Assembly (NCBI RefSeq): GCF_029203285.1
Contig: NZ_CP115669.1
Coordinates: 62,001-126,000 of the forward strand
Length of the DNA stretch: 64,000 bases
Reading direction: 5' to 3'
Origin: Pseudomonas sp. PSE14
GTDB lineage: Bacteria; Pseudomonadota; Gammaproteobacteria; Pseudomonadales; Pseudomonadaceae
Part shown: positions 36,027-45,079 of the stretch, piece by piece
Position numbering within the stretch: position 1 is the stretch's first letter
How the letters are laid out: each line of letters opens with the position of its first letter
Program-made: the position numbers and the translations under genes
Notes under the pieces: generated by a model
The model's database searches: none
What the model was told of the DNA's origin: nothing
The model's input: only the letters and a program-made list of their open reading frames with translations

Positions 36027-37285
36027 TGGGCAGAATCAGCGTCAGCGGCCTGGGCAAGGCCTATAAGCAGTATCCGACGCGTGCCTCGCGCATGCTGGAA
36101 TGGCTCTGGCCAGCAAGGCCGCGCCATAGCCTGCACTGGATTCTCCAGGACCTCGATTTCGAGGTGGAAGCCGGGGAGGCCATCGGCATCGTTGGGGTGA
36201 ACGGCGCCGGCAAGAGCACCTTGCTGAAGATGATTGCTGGTACCACCCAGGCCACCACCGGGCGTATCCATGTCGAGGGGCGGGTAGCTGCTCTGCTCGA
36301 ATTGGGCATGGGCTTCCACCCAGACTTCACCGGGCGGCAGAACGTCATCATGGCGGGGCAGCTGCTGGGTTTGAGCGTGGAGGAAATCCACGGCCTGATG
36401 CCGGACATCGAGCGCTTTGCCGAAGTCGGCGACGCCATCGACCAGCCGGTGCGGACCTACTCCAGTGGCATGCAGATGCGTCTGGCCTTCAGTGTGGCGA
36501 CCGCCCGCCGGCCGGATGTGCTGATCGTCGATGAGGCGCTCTCGGTGGGTGATGCCTACTTCCAGCATAAGAGCTTCGAGCGTATCCGCAGCTTCCGCCG
36601 CTCCGGCACCACGCTGCTGATCGTCTCCCATGATCGTAGCGCCATTCAGTCGATCTGCGACCGTGCGCTTCTGCTCAATGGTGGAAAGCTGGTCATGCAG
36701 GGCAACCCCGAAGCGGTGATGGATTATTACAACGCTCTGCTCGCCGAGCGGGAGCGGAGTACCGTGCGCCAGGAAATGCTTGCCGATGGCAAGGTCAGGA
36801 CCATCTCTGGCAGTGGTGAGGCGGCGATCCTTGGCGTGCGCCTGCTTGATGAGACGGGCAAGGAGCAGGACCTGGTGGAAGTAGGTCAGCCTGTGCAGAT
36901 CGAGGTCGAGGTCGAGGTGCGCGAGCCGGTGGAGCGACTGGTGCTGGGGTTCATGATCAAGGATCGATTCGGCCAGCCCATGTACGGTATCAACACCCAC
37001 CGCATGCAGCAGGCTCTGGAAAGATTGCAAATAGGCGAGCGAGTCACCTACCGCTTCGCCTTCCCCATGCGCCTGGGCAAGGGCAACTATTCAGTCGCTT
37101 TCTGCCTCTCGCGCCTGGACTCGCATCTGGATCGCAATTACGAGTGGCGTGACTACGGACTGGTATTCCAGGTCATGAATCTACGCCAGGAAGACTTTGT
37201 CGGCAGCACCTGGCTGGATGCGAGCATTGATATCGAGCGTACGTTGCCTGGGCCCCTCATCCGCAATACCCGGAGCTTTTCCTGA
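36026..37285 (+). CDS. wzt: O-polysaccharide exporter ATPase with C-terminal glycan-binding domain
   Basis: A 419-residue ABC ATPase. Walker A GVNGAGKST is at 57-65, the signature YSSGMQMRL at 145-153, Walker B VLIVDE at 165-170, and the switch His in IVSHD shortly after. After about residue 245 comes a beta-rich Wzt-type domain (for example PVERLVLGFMIKDRFGQPMY). In other Wzt proteins this domain recognises the finished, capped non-reducing end. Overlaps wzm and the next gene by one base each. Confidence 0.93.
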   Translation: MGRISVSGLGKAYKQYPTRASRMLEWLWPARPRHSLHWILQDLDFEVEAGEAIGIVGVNGAGKSTLLKMIAGTTQATTGRIHVEGRVAALLELGMGFHPDFTGRQNVIMAGQLLGLSVEEIHGLMPDIERFAEVGDAIDQPVRTYSSGMQMRLAFSVATARRPDVLIVDEALSVGDAYFQHKSFERIRSFRRSGTTLLIVSHDRSAIQSICDRALLLNGGKLVMQGNPEAVMDYYNALLAERERSTVRQEMLADGKVRTISGSGEAAILGVRLLDETGKEQDLVEVGQPVQIEVEVEVREPVERLVLGFMIKDRFGQPMYGINTHRMQQALERLQIGERVTYRFAFPMRLGKGNYSVAFCLSRLDSHLDRNYEWRDYGLVFQVMNLRQEDFVGSTWLDASIDIERTLPGPLIRNTRSFS

Positions 37286-38652
37286 TGCGCCTGCTCGTCG
37301 AATGCACCTACGTCTTCGAACATCCCCATGTGAACTCCGGCATTCAGCGGGTGGTGCGCAATGTCATCGGCCATCTGGAAAATGTGCACAGCGACGTGGA
37401 GTGCGTCCCCGTGGTGTTCTTCCGCGGTCGCATGCACCGGGTGTTGCAGTTGGCGCCGCTGTCGACCGAGAACATGCCCTGGCACAGCGGGATGAAAATC
37501 GCCCTTGAGCAGTTGCGCAACAACTACTGGATGTGGCATGCACGGTTGGAGCGGCGTTGGCCAATGAGCCGCTGGCATAACGCCCGGAGGGCGTTGTACG
37601 TGCTGGCCAAGCTCGCGAGTCTGTCGATCACTGTGCCGCTGCGTTTCGCCATGTTCGCCTCGCGCAACCACGTGGTGCCCGAGCGCATGGCGCCACTGGA
37701 GGTGCTGCCGGGCGACCAGCTGTTGCTGCTCGACTCGTCCTGGCATGCCGACTTCTTCCCGGTGGCCGAAAGCCTGAAGGCGCAGGGGGTGGGGCTGGTC
37801 TCGGTCATCTACGACCTGATCCCCTGCACTCACCCGCAGTTCTGCGATGCAGGCCTGGTGAAGGTGTTCGACCGCTGGTTCGACTGGATCGCCGAAATGG
37901 CAGATGGCTTCATCTGCATCTCCACTACCATTCGCGATCAGGTGCGAGCCGAGATCGTTCGCCGGCGCGGCGAGGATGTGGCCCGACAGCTATGGTTCGA
38001 ACACTTCTACCTGGGCTCCGAGCTGGACCTGGTGCACGACCAGTCCGAGCTGGACGGTGAACTGACCCGGATGTTCGACGAGGGCGATCCGGTTTACCTG
38101 ATGGTCAGCACCATCGAGCCGCGGAAGAACCATGCCTATCTGCTGGATGCTTTCGAGCGCCTCTGGGCCGAGGGCTCGCGGGCCCGGCTGTGCATCATTG
38201 GCCGCATTGGCTGGAAATGCGATGCGCTGATCGAGCGCATACAGAACCATCCGCAGCTCAATCAACGCCTGTTCATGTTCAACAAGCTTAACGACCGGGG
38301 CCTGGAGTACGCCTATGCGCATGCCCGCGCATTGGTCTTCCCCTCGTTCGTCGAAGGCTTCGGACTGCCGTTGGTCGAGGCGATGCAGCGTCGATTGCCG
38401 GTTATGGCCAGTGATATCCCGGTATTCCGGGAGGTCGGCGGCGATTTCGTCGCCTACTTCGAGCTGGAGCGCCCCGAATCCCTGGCATCCCTGGTACAGG
38501 AATTTGAAACCAGCGACCGCTTCCCGGCGACCCGCAGCGTGCGCGACTGGCGCTGGCTCAGCTGGCGCGATGCCAGTCAGCAACTGGTGGATCGCGTGCT
38601 GCATGCCTTGAAACTGCGCCGCCAACCGCAGCGTGAAGTGGAAGTGATCTGA
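37285..38652 (+). CDS. wbpX: D-rhamnosyltransferase, GT4 (WbpX-like)
   Basis: A 455-residue GT-B glycosyltransferase. The C-terminal domain has MVSTIEPRKNHAYLLDAFE (about 273-291) and the donor-site block FVEGFGLPLVEAMQRRLPVM (about 354-373) with the E-x7-E glutamates of GT4. In P. aeruginosa WbpX, WbpY and WbpZ together build the D-rhamnan. Identity as WbpX is from position directly after wzt and from length. The start overlaps the wzt stop by one base. Confidence 0.87.
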   Translation: MRLLVECTYVFEHPHVNSGIQRVVRNVIGHLENVHSDVECVPVVFFRGRMHRVLQLAPLSTENMPWHSGMKIALEQLRNNYWMWHARLERRWPMSRWHNARRALYVLAKLASLSITVPLRFAMFASRNHVVPERMAPLEVLPGDQLLLLDSSWHADFFPVAESLKAQGVGLVSVIYDLIPCTHPQFCDAGLVKVFDRWFDWIAEMADGFICISTTIRDQVRAEIVRRRGEDVARQLWFEHFYLGSELDLVHDQSELDGELTRMFDEGDPVYLMVSTIEPRKNHAYLLDAFERLWAEGSRARLCIIGRIGWKCDALIERIQNHPQLNQRLFMFNKLNDRGLEYAYAHARALVFPSFVEGFGLPLVEAMQRRLPVMASDIPVFREVGGDFVAYFELERPESLASLVQEFETSDRFPATRSVRDWRWLSWRDASQQLVDRVLHALKLRRQPQREVEVI

Positions 38653-38653
38653 A

Positions 38654-39787
38654 GTGCGCGTAGCGCTCAATGCCCGCATTCTCCAGGCGCCGCGGACTGG
38701 AATAGGCCAGTACGTGGTGGCTTTGACCGAGGCGCTGCGCAAGCAGGCCGGACTGGATCTGGAACTGTTCCTGGGCACTGCCTGGGGTGCCGACCTGCCC
38801 TCGGAGCCTCTGCCGGGCTATTCGCGCAGGACCTCGCTGGCCAAGCGGGTGCCAGGCGCCTATCGGATTCGCCGTTGGCTGGAGCAGAGCTCTTTCGACC
38901 GGGGTCTCAAGCACCGTCAGGTGGATCTGTACCACGAGCCGACCTTGTGGCCGCTGGAGTTCGACGGGCCCATGGTCATGACACTGCATGACCTGACCCA
39001 TGTGCATTACCCGCAGACCCAGCCAGCCGATCGCCTGGCGGAAATCGAACGGCACGTCGGTCGGGCCGTTGAGCGTGCGCAATCTGTACTCACCGATTCC
39101 GAGCATGTCGCCGGCGAGGTTCGCCGGCATTTCGGTTTGTCCGAAGACCGGGTGATCGTTGCGCCGCTGGGATGTGCCGCGCGCTTCCATCCTCGCCCGT
39201 ATCAGGCGCTGGAGCGAACGCTGAGTGGTTTGGGGCTGGTTGCAGGTCAGTACCTGATCTGTGTCGGCACGCTGGAGCCCAGAAAGAATCTCGAACTCGC
39301 GCTGCAGGCCCATGCTCTGTTGTCGGCAAGCGTGCGCAAGGGGCTTCCATTGGTGATAGTCGGAATGCCGGGATGGCGCACCGAGCAGCTTGATGACACG
39401 CTGAAGACCGCCCTGGCGGAAGGCTGTGTGAGAATGCTGGGCTACCAGAGCGATGCGGTGTTGGCGGAACTGATCGCCGGGGCTCGGGTGCTGCTGTTTC
39501 CCTCACTGTACGAAGGCTTTGGCCTGCCCGTGCTGGAAGCGATGGCCAGCGGCGTGCCGGTAGTGCTGACACGCACCTCCTCATTGCCGGAAGTGGCCGG
39601 GGAGGCGGGGGTATACGTCGATGCGCAGGACCCGCAAGGGATGAGTGTCGCCATACAGCGACTGATGGAAGATGAAACTCTACGGCAGCGCTGCCGGACG
39701 CTCGGCCTTGAACGGGCGAAAGCGTTCAGTTGGCAACGCTGTGCCCGAATTACCAGCGATGTTTACCGTAAGGTACTGGGGGGCTGA
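38654..39787 (+). CDS. wbpY: D-rhamnosyltransferase, GT4 (WbpY-like)
   Basis: A 377-residue GT-B enzyme from GTG 38654 (RVALNARILQAPRTGIGQYV, the glycine-rich acceptor loop). The donor domain has VGTLEPRKNLELALQAHAL and YEGFGLPVLEAMASGVPVV. It starts 1 base after the wbpX stop. Assigned as WbpY by order in the operon. Confidence 0.87.
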   Translation: MRVALNARILQAPRTGIGQYVVALTEALRKQAGLDLELFLGTAWGADLPSEPLPGYSRRTSLAKRVPGAYRIRRWLEQSSFDRGLKHRQVDLYHEPTLWPLEFDGPMVMTLHDLTHVHYPQTQPADRLAEIERHVGRAVERAQSVLTDSEHVAGEVRRHFGLSEDRVIVAPLGCAARFHPRPYQALERTLSGLGLVAGQYLICVGTLEPRKNLELALQAHALLSASVRKGLPLVIVGMPGWRTEQLDDTLKTALAEGCVRMLGYQSDAVLAELIAGARVLLFPSLYEGFGLPVLEAMASGVPVVLTRTSSLPEVAGEAGVYVDAQDPQGMSVAIQRLMEDETLRQRCRTLGLERAKAFSWQRCARITSDVYRKVLGG

Positions 39788-40945
39788 ATGCGCGTACTGC
39801 ACTTCTTCAAGACCTACCTGCCGGATTCGGTCGGCGGCATCGAACAGGTGATCAACCAGCTCTGCCGCACGGGACACAGTCATGGCATCGAGAACCAGGT
39901 GCTGACCCTGAGCGCCAGTCCCGATCCGGCCGAGGTGATGGTCGACGGTCATCGGGTGTTCCGGGCGCGCCTCGATCTGCAACTGGCCTCCACCGGCTTC
40001 TCCTACAGCGTCGTACCGCAGTTCCGCAGGTTGGCGGCCGAAGCGGACATCATCAACTTCCACTTCCCTTGGCCGTTCATGGACGTGGTGCACCTGCTGT
40101 CGGGCGTGCGCAAACCGACCGTGGTCACCTATCACTCCGATATCGTCCGCCAGAAGCATCTGTTCAAACTGTACCAGCCGCTCATGCATCGCTTCCTGAA
40201 CAGTGCTGACCGGATCGTCGCCGCGTCGCCCAACTATCTGAAATCGAGCGATGTGCTGCGCCGTTACCCGCACAAGGCGCAAGTCATCCCCTACGGCCTG
40301 GACAAGCAGGCCTATCCCACCCCCGCTGCGGAGTGCGTCGAGCGCTGGCGGCGGGCGGTAGGGGAACAGTTCTTCCTGTTCGTCGGTGTGATGCGCTACT
40401 ACAAGGGGCTGCACATCCTCCTTGAGGCGGTGAAGGGCACCGGCTATCCCGTGGTGATCGTCGGGGCCGGCCCGCTGGAGCAGCAGCTCAAGGCGCAGGC
40501 CGCGGCGCTGGGCGTCGAGTCGCACGTCCGCTTCGTCGGCCGTGTCAGCGAGGAAGACAAGGTCGCCCTGTTGCAGCTGTCACGCGCGATCGTATTCCCC
40601 TCGCACCTGCGCTCGGAGGCCTTCGGTATCTCCCTGCTCGAAGGGGCGATGTATGGCAAGCCGATGATTTCCAGCGAGATCGGCACTGGCACGAGCTTCA
40701 TCAATGCTCATGGTCTGACCGGACTGGTGGTGCCACCGAGCGATCCGCAGGCGTTCCGACAGGCAATGCGCTGGTGCTGGGAGAATCCGCAGGCGGCGGC
40801 TGAGATGGGGCGGCAGGCGGAAGTTCGCTATCGCGAGCTGTTCACCGCGGATGCTATGGGGCGGGTCTGGGCAGATCTGTATCGCAATCTGCTGGACGAA
40901 AAAGCGGAGGGGGAGATTCTGCTGCCCGAAGGCCGTTCTGGCTGA
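39788..40945 (+). CDS. wbpZ: Initiating mannosyl/rhamnosyltransferase, GT4 (WbpZ-like)
   Basis: A 385-residue GT-B enzyme starting MRVLHFFKTYLPDSVGGIEQ, with FVGVMRYYKGLHILLEAVKG and HLRSEAFGISLLEGAMYGKP as donor-site motifs. In P. aeruginosa WbpZ adds an early sugar of common polysaccharide antigen. It directly abuts wbpY and is the last gene of the operon; its stop lies in a GGCCGTT/AACGGCC hairpin without a T-run. Confidence 0.87.
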   Translation: MRVLHFFKTYLPDSVGGIEQVINQLCRTGHSHGIENQVLTLSASPDPAEVMVDGHRVFRARLDLQLASTGFSYSVVPQFRRLAAEADIINFHFPWPFMDVVHLLSGVRKPTVVTYHSDIVRQKHLFKLYQPLMHRFLNSADRIVAASPNYLKSSDVLRRYPHKAQVIPYGLDKQAYPTPAAECVERWRRAVGEQFFLFVGVMRYYKGLHILLEAVKGTGYPVVIVGAGPLEQQLKAQAAALGVESHVRFVGRVSEEDKVALLQLSRAIVFPSHLRSEAFGISLLEGAMYGKPMISSEIGTGTSFINAHGLTGLVVPPSDPQAFRQAMRWCWENPQAAAEMGRQAEVRYRELFTADAMGRVWADLYRNLLDEKAEGEILLPEGRSG

Positions 40946-41017
40946 ACGGCCGGGGCAACATACTTACCAGTACAGTTACGGCGAGCCTGGAGAGAGTGGC
41001 TCAGTTGTACTGTTGAA

Positions 41018-41224
41018 TCAGCGCCAGAACGGCTTGTTCAGTTCGGCGTAACGCTGGGCTTCGCTGATGCCGGCGTCGGCCAACAGGCGGGAGTCCAGGC
41101 GGGCCAGCTGACGGCGGCTTTCCATGCGGCGCTGCCACAGGCGAACGGTGCCGACGAGGCCACGGTGGGCGCTGGAGGTGCTACGGGTAGTGCTCAGAGC
41201 TGCGGAACCGAGGGTACGTTCCAT
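41018..41224 (-). CDS. DUF1127 small protein (right flank of the polysaccharide locus)
   Basis: A 68-residue protein. I choose ATG 41224 (MERTLGSAAL): the first in-frame ATG (41233) touches the AAGGA ribosome site, whereas 41224 is spaced 8 nt. The core is SRRQLARLDSRLLADAGISE with ending ELNKPFWR. It is a paralogue of 17827-18012 in the same orientation. Several AACTGTA/TACAGTT heptamers lie both upstream and downstream. Confidence 0.8.
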   Translation of the reverse strand: MERTLGSAALSTTRSTSSAHRGLVGTVRLWQRRMESRRQLARLDSRLLADAGISEAQRYAELNKPFWR

Positions 41225-41284
41225 GGTGGTCATCCTTCTCGCTTGTGGCGAGTAGTCAGTTGCTGAATTGATTGAGCATATGAT

Positions 41285-41300
41285 CTGACTTTTTAGTCAG
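41285..41300 (-). promoter_or_regulatory. CTGACT-N4-AGTCAG palindrome upstream of DUF1127 (right)
   Basis: Perfect 6-bp arms with TTTT between, centred about 68 bp upstream of the DUF1127 start. The same arms at nearly the same distance precede the left DUF1127 paralogue. Either a regulator site or a 5' leader hairpin. Confidence 0.45.
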
Positions 41301-41540
41301 GGATGACAGGTACAGTTGCGCTGTATTGCAGCTGGTCAGGCGATTGTTATTTTGAACTGTAATGGTGTTTTTTGGGGCGAACTGTACCGTTGCGCTCCAT
41401 TCTGGTGCGCAATTGATAGGCGTCTGAGGTATTTCGAGGGTGCCGGCCGGGGTGGCGGCGGGGAGAGCTGAACAGTTGGAGCGGGATAAAAATCTGTTCA
41501 GGAGTGTTTTTACGTGGTTTTTTTTCGGCTGTAAACCCTT
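41301..41540. other. Intergenic region with AACTGTA motif cluster
   Basis: No gene supported. It holds TACAGTTGCGCTGTA (41311-41325, palindromic arms TACAG/CTGTA) and AACTGTA at 41355-41361 and 41380-41386, 25 bp apart. Related heptamers lie on the other side of the DUF1127 gene at 40971-40977 and 41008-41014. Likely the regulated promoter region of the DUF1127 gene. Confidence 0.45.
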
Positions 41541-41568
41541 GCGGGCCATTCATTGCTGAATGGCCCGC
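41541..41568. terminator. Strong hairpin, probable terminator of the CoA-transferase gene
   Basis: A perfect 12-bp stem, GCGGGCCATTCA/TGAATGGCCCGC, with a 4-base loop, lies 14 bp past the CoA-transferase stop. A clean T-run is missing on the minus strand, so intrinsic termination is likely but not certain. Confidence 0.6.
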
Positions 41569-41581
41569 AAAAGGCTCCGGA

Positions 41582-43078
41582 TCAGCTTGCCGCCAGCATG
41601 TGACCGCGCTCTTCCAGATTGATATGCCACTCCAGGGCCTCGCGCAGGATGTGCGGGGTATGGCCGCCGCGCTCGCAGGCGGCTTCGAAGTAACTGTTCA
41701 GGGCGTCGCGGTAGGACGGGTGCACACAGTTGTCGATGATCACCCGGGCGCGCTCGCGCGGCGCCAGGCCACGCAGGTCGGCCAGGCCCACTTCGGTGAC
41801 CAGGATGTCCACGTCGTGCTCGGTGTGGTCGACGTGGCTGACCATCGGCACCACGCTGGAGATGTTGCCGCCCTTGGCGATGGACTTGGTGACGAAGATT
41901 GCCAGGTGCGCGTTGCGGGCGAAGTCGCCCGAGCCGCCGATGCCGTTCATCATCTTGGTGCCGCCCACGTGGGTGGAGTTCACGTTGCCGTAGATGTCGA
42001 ATTCCAGCGCGGTGTTGATGCCGATGATGCCGAGGCGGCGGACCACTTCAGGGTGGTTGGAGATCTCCTGCGGACGCAGCACCAGCTTGTCCTTGTAGCG
42101 CTCCAGGTTACCGAACACGTCGGCGTTGCGGCGCGTGGACAGGGTGATGGAGCTGCCCGAGGCGAAGCGCAGCTTGCCAGCGTCGATCAGGTCGAAGGTC
42201 GAGTCCTGCAGTACTTCGGAGTACATGGTCAGGTTCTCGAAGGGCGACTCGATCAGGCCGCACATCACGGCGTTGGCGATGCTGCCGATGCCGGCCTGCA
42301 GCGGGCCGAGGCTGTTGCTCATGCGGCCGGCCGCCACTTCACGTTTGAAGAAGTCGATCAGGTGGTTGGCGATGCCCTGGGTCTCGTCGTCCGGCGGCAG
42401 CACGGTGGACGGGGAGTCCGCCTGGTCGTTGACGACGATGGCGACGATCTTTTCTGGCGGGATCGGGATGGCGGTGCTGCCGATGCGGTCGTCCACGCGA
42501 GTGAGCGGGATCGGCGTGCGGGTCGGGCGGTAGGTCGGGATGTAGATGTCGTGCAGGCCTTCCAGGTTGGTGTTGTGCGCGACGTTGATCTCGACGATCA
42601 CCTGCTTGGCGAAGATCGCGAAGCTGGCCGAGTTGCCCACGGAGGTGGTCGGCACGATGTGGCCTTCCTCGGTGATGGCGACGGCTTCGATGACCGCGAT
42701 GTCCGGCAGCTTGAGCTGGTGGTTGCGCAGCTGTTCGACGGTTTCGGACAGGTGCTGGTCGATGAACATCACCTCGCCGGCATTGATCGCCTTGCGCAGG
42801 GTGCTGTCGACCTGGAAGGGCATGCGGCGGGCCAGCACACCGGCTTCGGTGAGCTGCTTGTCGAGGTCGTTGCCCAGGCTGGCGCCGGTCATCAGGCTGA
42901 TGCGCAGCGGCTCCTGCTTGGCGCGCTCGGCGAGGGCCTTGGGTACGGCCTTGGCTTCGCCGGCGCGGGTGAAACCGCTCATGCCGACGGTCATGCCGTC
43001 CTTGATAAGGGCCGCGGCCTGGTCGGCAGTCATCACCTTGTCCAGCAGGGAGGACATACGCACGCGATCACGGAACAT
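41582..43078 (-). CDS. Succinyl-CoA:acetate CoA-transferase (acetyl-CoA hydrolase/transferase family)
   Basis: A 498-residue CoA-transferase. The N-terminal domain has GMTVGMSGFTRAGEAKAVP. The TMYSEVLQDSTFDLIDAG stretch contains the likely catalytic glutamate, and GIGGSGDFARNAHLAIF is the CoA-binding loop. Length and motifs fit AarC/ScpC-type enzymes that exchange CoA between succinyl-CoA and acetate. ATG 43078 has GAGG 9 nt upstream. Followed by the 12-bp hairpin. Propionate or other short acids could also be acceptors. Confidence 0.88.
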   Translation of the reverse strand: MFRDRVRMSSLLDKVMTADQAAALIKDGMTVGMSGFTRAGEAKAVPKALAERAKQEPLRISLMTGASLGNDLDKQLTEAGVLARRMPFQVDSTLRKAINAGEVMFIDQHLSETVEQLRNHQLKLPDIAVIEAVAITEEGHIVPTTSVGNSASFAIFAKQVIVEINVAHNTNLEGLHDIYIPTYRPTRTPIPLTRVDDRIGSTAIPIPPEKIVAIVVNDQADSPSTVLPPDDETQGIANHLIDFFKREVAAGRMSNSLGPLQAGIGSIANAVMCGLIESPFENLTMYSEVLQDSTFDLIDAGKLRFASGSSITLSTRRNADVFGNLERYKDKLVLRPQEISNHPEVVRRLGIIGINTALEFDIYGNVNSTHVGGTKMMNGIGGSGDFARNAHLAIFVTKSIAKGGNISSVVPMVSHVDHTEHDVDILVTEVGLADLRGLAPRERARVIIDNCVHPSYRDALNSYFEAACERGGHTPHILREALEWHINLEERGHMLAAS

Positions 43079-43220
43079 GGGAAAACCTCGGGCAGTAGGA
43101 AGTGCGAGGCCGCCAGTCTAGGGACTCGGCGATTTTTGGCTCTTATACCAAGGTCGAAAAATCGCCCGGCCGGTCGCCTTCTTACTACCAAAGTCCACCA
43201 GATTTCCCATTGCCCGAAAG

Positions 43221-43249
43221 CAAGACACCGGCGCGAGGCCGGTGTCTTG
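43221..43249 (-). terminator. Terminator of the pnt operon
   Basis: Perfect 12-bp stem (CAAGACACCGGC with its complement) and a 5-base loop, 17 bp past the pntB stop; on the minus strand the stem is followed by CTTTC. The stem is strong, the T-tract short. Confidence 0.75.
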
Positions 43250-43265
43250 TGGATCGACGGTCGTC

Positions 43266-44702
43266 TTAGTCGACGGCCTTGACCATGTCTTCGATGACTT
43301 TCTTGGCGTCGCCGAAGACCATCATGGTCTTGTCCAGGTAGAACAGTTCGTTGTCCAGGCCGGCGTAGCCGCTGGCCATCGAGCGCTTGTTGACGATCAC
43401 GGTCTTGGCTTTGTAGGCCTCGAGGATCGGCATGCCGGCGATCGGCGACTTCGGATCGTTCTTCGCGGCCGGGTTCACCACGTCGTTGGCGCCCAGGACC
43501 AGCACCACGTCGGTCTGGCCGAACTCGGAGTTGATGTCTTCCATCTCGAACACCTGCTCGTAAGGCACTTCGGCCTCGGCCAGGAGGACGTTCATGTGGC
43601 CTGGCATACGGCCGGCTACCGGGTGGATGGCGAACTTCACGTTGACGCCGCGGTGGGTCAGCTTCTCCGCCAGTTCCATCAGCGCGTGCTGGGCACGGGC
43701 CACCGCCAGGCCGTAGCCGGGAACGATGATCACGGTGTCGGCGTTGGTCAGCAGGAACGAGGCATCGTCGGACGACCCGGATTTCACCGGGCGGGCTTCC
43801 TTGGCACCGGCCGGGCCGCCAGCGTCCGCTTCGGCGCCGAAGCCACCGAGGATGACGTTGAAGAACGAGCGGTTCATCGCCTTGCACATGATGTAGGAGA
43901 GGATCGCGCCCGAGGAACCTACCAGGGAGCCGGCGATGATCAGCATCGAGTTGTTCAGCGAGAAGCCGATACCTGCTGCGGCCCAGCCGGAGTAGGAGTT
44001 CAGCATCGACACGACTACCGGCATGTCTGCGCCGCCGATCGGGATGATGATCAGCACGCCGAGGATGAAGGCCAGGGCCAGCATCACGACGAAGGCGGTC
44101 AGGTTACCGGTGAACATGAACAGCAGGCCCAGGCCCAGGGTGGTCAGGCCCAGCACCAGGTTGAGCATGTGCTGGCCGGTGAACTGCACCGGGGCGCCCT
44201 GGAACAGGCGGAACTTGTACTTGCCCGACAGCTTGCCGAAGGCGATCACCGAACCGGAGAAGGTGATGGCGCCAATGGCCGCGCCGAGGAACAGCTCCAG
44301 GCGGTTACCGGACGGGATGGTGTCGCCCAGGTTCTGCACGATGCCCAGGGACTGCGGCTCGACCACGGCGGCGATGGCGATGAACACGGCGGCCAGACCG
44401 ATCATGCTGTGCATGAAGGCGACCAGTTCCGGCATCTTGGTCATCTCGACGCGCTTGGCCATGATCGAACCGGCGGTGCCGCCGATCAGCAGGCCGACGA
44501 TCACGTAGACGATGCCGGTGGTGGCGATCTCGCTGCTGATCTTGAACACCAGGGCCACGGTGGTGAGCACCGCGATGCCCATGCCGACCATGCCGAACAG
44601 GTTGCCGCGGCGCGACGAGGTCGGGTGCGACAGGCCCTTGAGCGCCTGGATGAAGCAGACCGAGGCGATGAGGTAGAGGAGGGTGACGAGGTTCATGCTC
44701 AT
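43266..44702 (-). CDS. pntB: NAD(P) transhydrogenase beta subunit
   Basis: A 478-residue inner-membrane protein. Its first half has about nine membrane segments (LVTLLYLIASVCFIQALKGL onward). The C-terminal NADP-binding domain (about 300-478) has VIIVPGYGLAVARAQHAL and MNVLLAEAEVPYEQVFEMED. It couples proton translocation to hydride transfer from NADH to NADP+. ATG 44702 starts 1 base after the pntAB stop, with GGAGAAG inside the upstream gene. Confidence 0.95.
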   Translation of the reverse strand: MSMNLVTLLYLIASVCFIQALKGLSHPTSSRRGNLFGMVGMGIAVLTTVALVFKISSEIATTGIVYVIVGLLIGGTAGSIMAKRVEMTKMPELVAFMHSMIGLAAVFIAIAAVVEPQSLGIVQNLGDTIPSGNRLELFLGAAIGAITFSGSVIAFGKLSGKYKFRLFQGAPVQFTGQHMLNLVLGLTTLGLGLLFMFTGNLTAFVVMLALAFILGVLIIIPIGGADMPVVVSMLNSYSGWAAAGIGFSLNNSMLIIAGSLVGSSGAILSYIMCKAMNRSFFNVILGGFGAEADAGGPAGAKEARPVKSGSSDDASFLLTNADTVIIVPGYGLAVARAQHALMELAEKLTHRGVNVKFAIHPVAGRMPGHMNVLLAEAEVPYEQVFEMEDINSEFGQTDVVLVLGANDVVNPAAKNDPKSPIAGMPILEAYKAKTVIVNKRSMASGYAGLDNELFYLDKTMMVFGDAKKVIEDMVKAVD

Positions 44703-44703
44703 G

Positions 44704-45018
44704 TCAGTGCTTCTCCGCCTTCGGCGCTTTCTTCTTGAACATTTCCAGCATGCGGCGGGTGACCAGGAAGCCACCGAACACATTCACTGCAGCCAGGGCC
44801 ACGGCCAGGGTGCCCATGGCCTTGCCCAGCGGGGTGACGGTCAGGGCGGCAGCCAGCATGGCGCCGACGATCACGATTGCCGAAATGGCGTTGGTCACCG
44901 CCATCAGCGGGGTGTGCAGGGCAGGGGTGACGTTCCAGACCACGTGGTAGCCGACGTAGATCGCCAGCACGAAGATGATCAGGTTGTAGATGCCGTGGGA
45001 GATCAGCATGTCTTCCAT
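44704..45018 (-). CDS. pntAB: NAD(P) transhydrogenase alpha subunit, membrane part
   Basis: A 104-residue protein with three to four membrane segments ([33 protein letters not shown]; a third near [16 protein letters not shown]) and a basic C-terminus. It is the split-off membrane domain of PntA. It lies between pntAA (61-bp gap) and pntB (1-bp gap) on the same strand, the three-subunit layout known from Pseudomonas and Rhodospirillum. Confidence 0.93.
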   Translation of the reverse strand: MEDMLISHGIYNLIIFVLAIYVGYHVVWNVTPALHTPLMAVTNAISAIVIVGAMLAAALTVTPLGKAMGTLAVALAAVNVFGGFLVTRRMLEMFKKKAPKAEKH

Positions 45019-45079
45019 AGTTTCTCACCGGTCTTCAGGGCCGGACGCGGGGTCCGGCACGTTCTTATATAAGAAGGGC

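Noticed and set aside
41504-43282. 592-codon open frame opposite the CoA-transferase gene
   Set aside because: Antisense of a well-supported enzyme; no ribosome site or domain.
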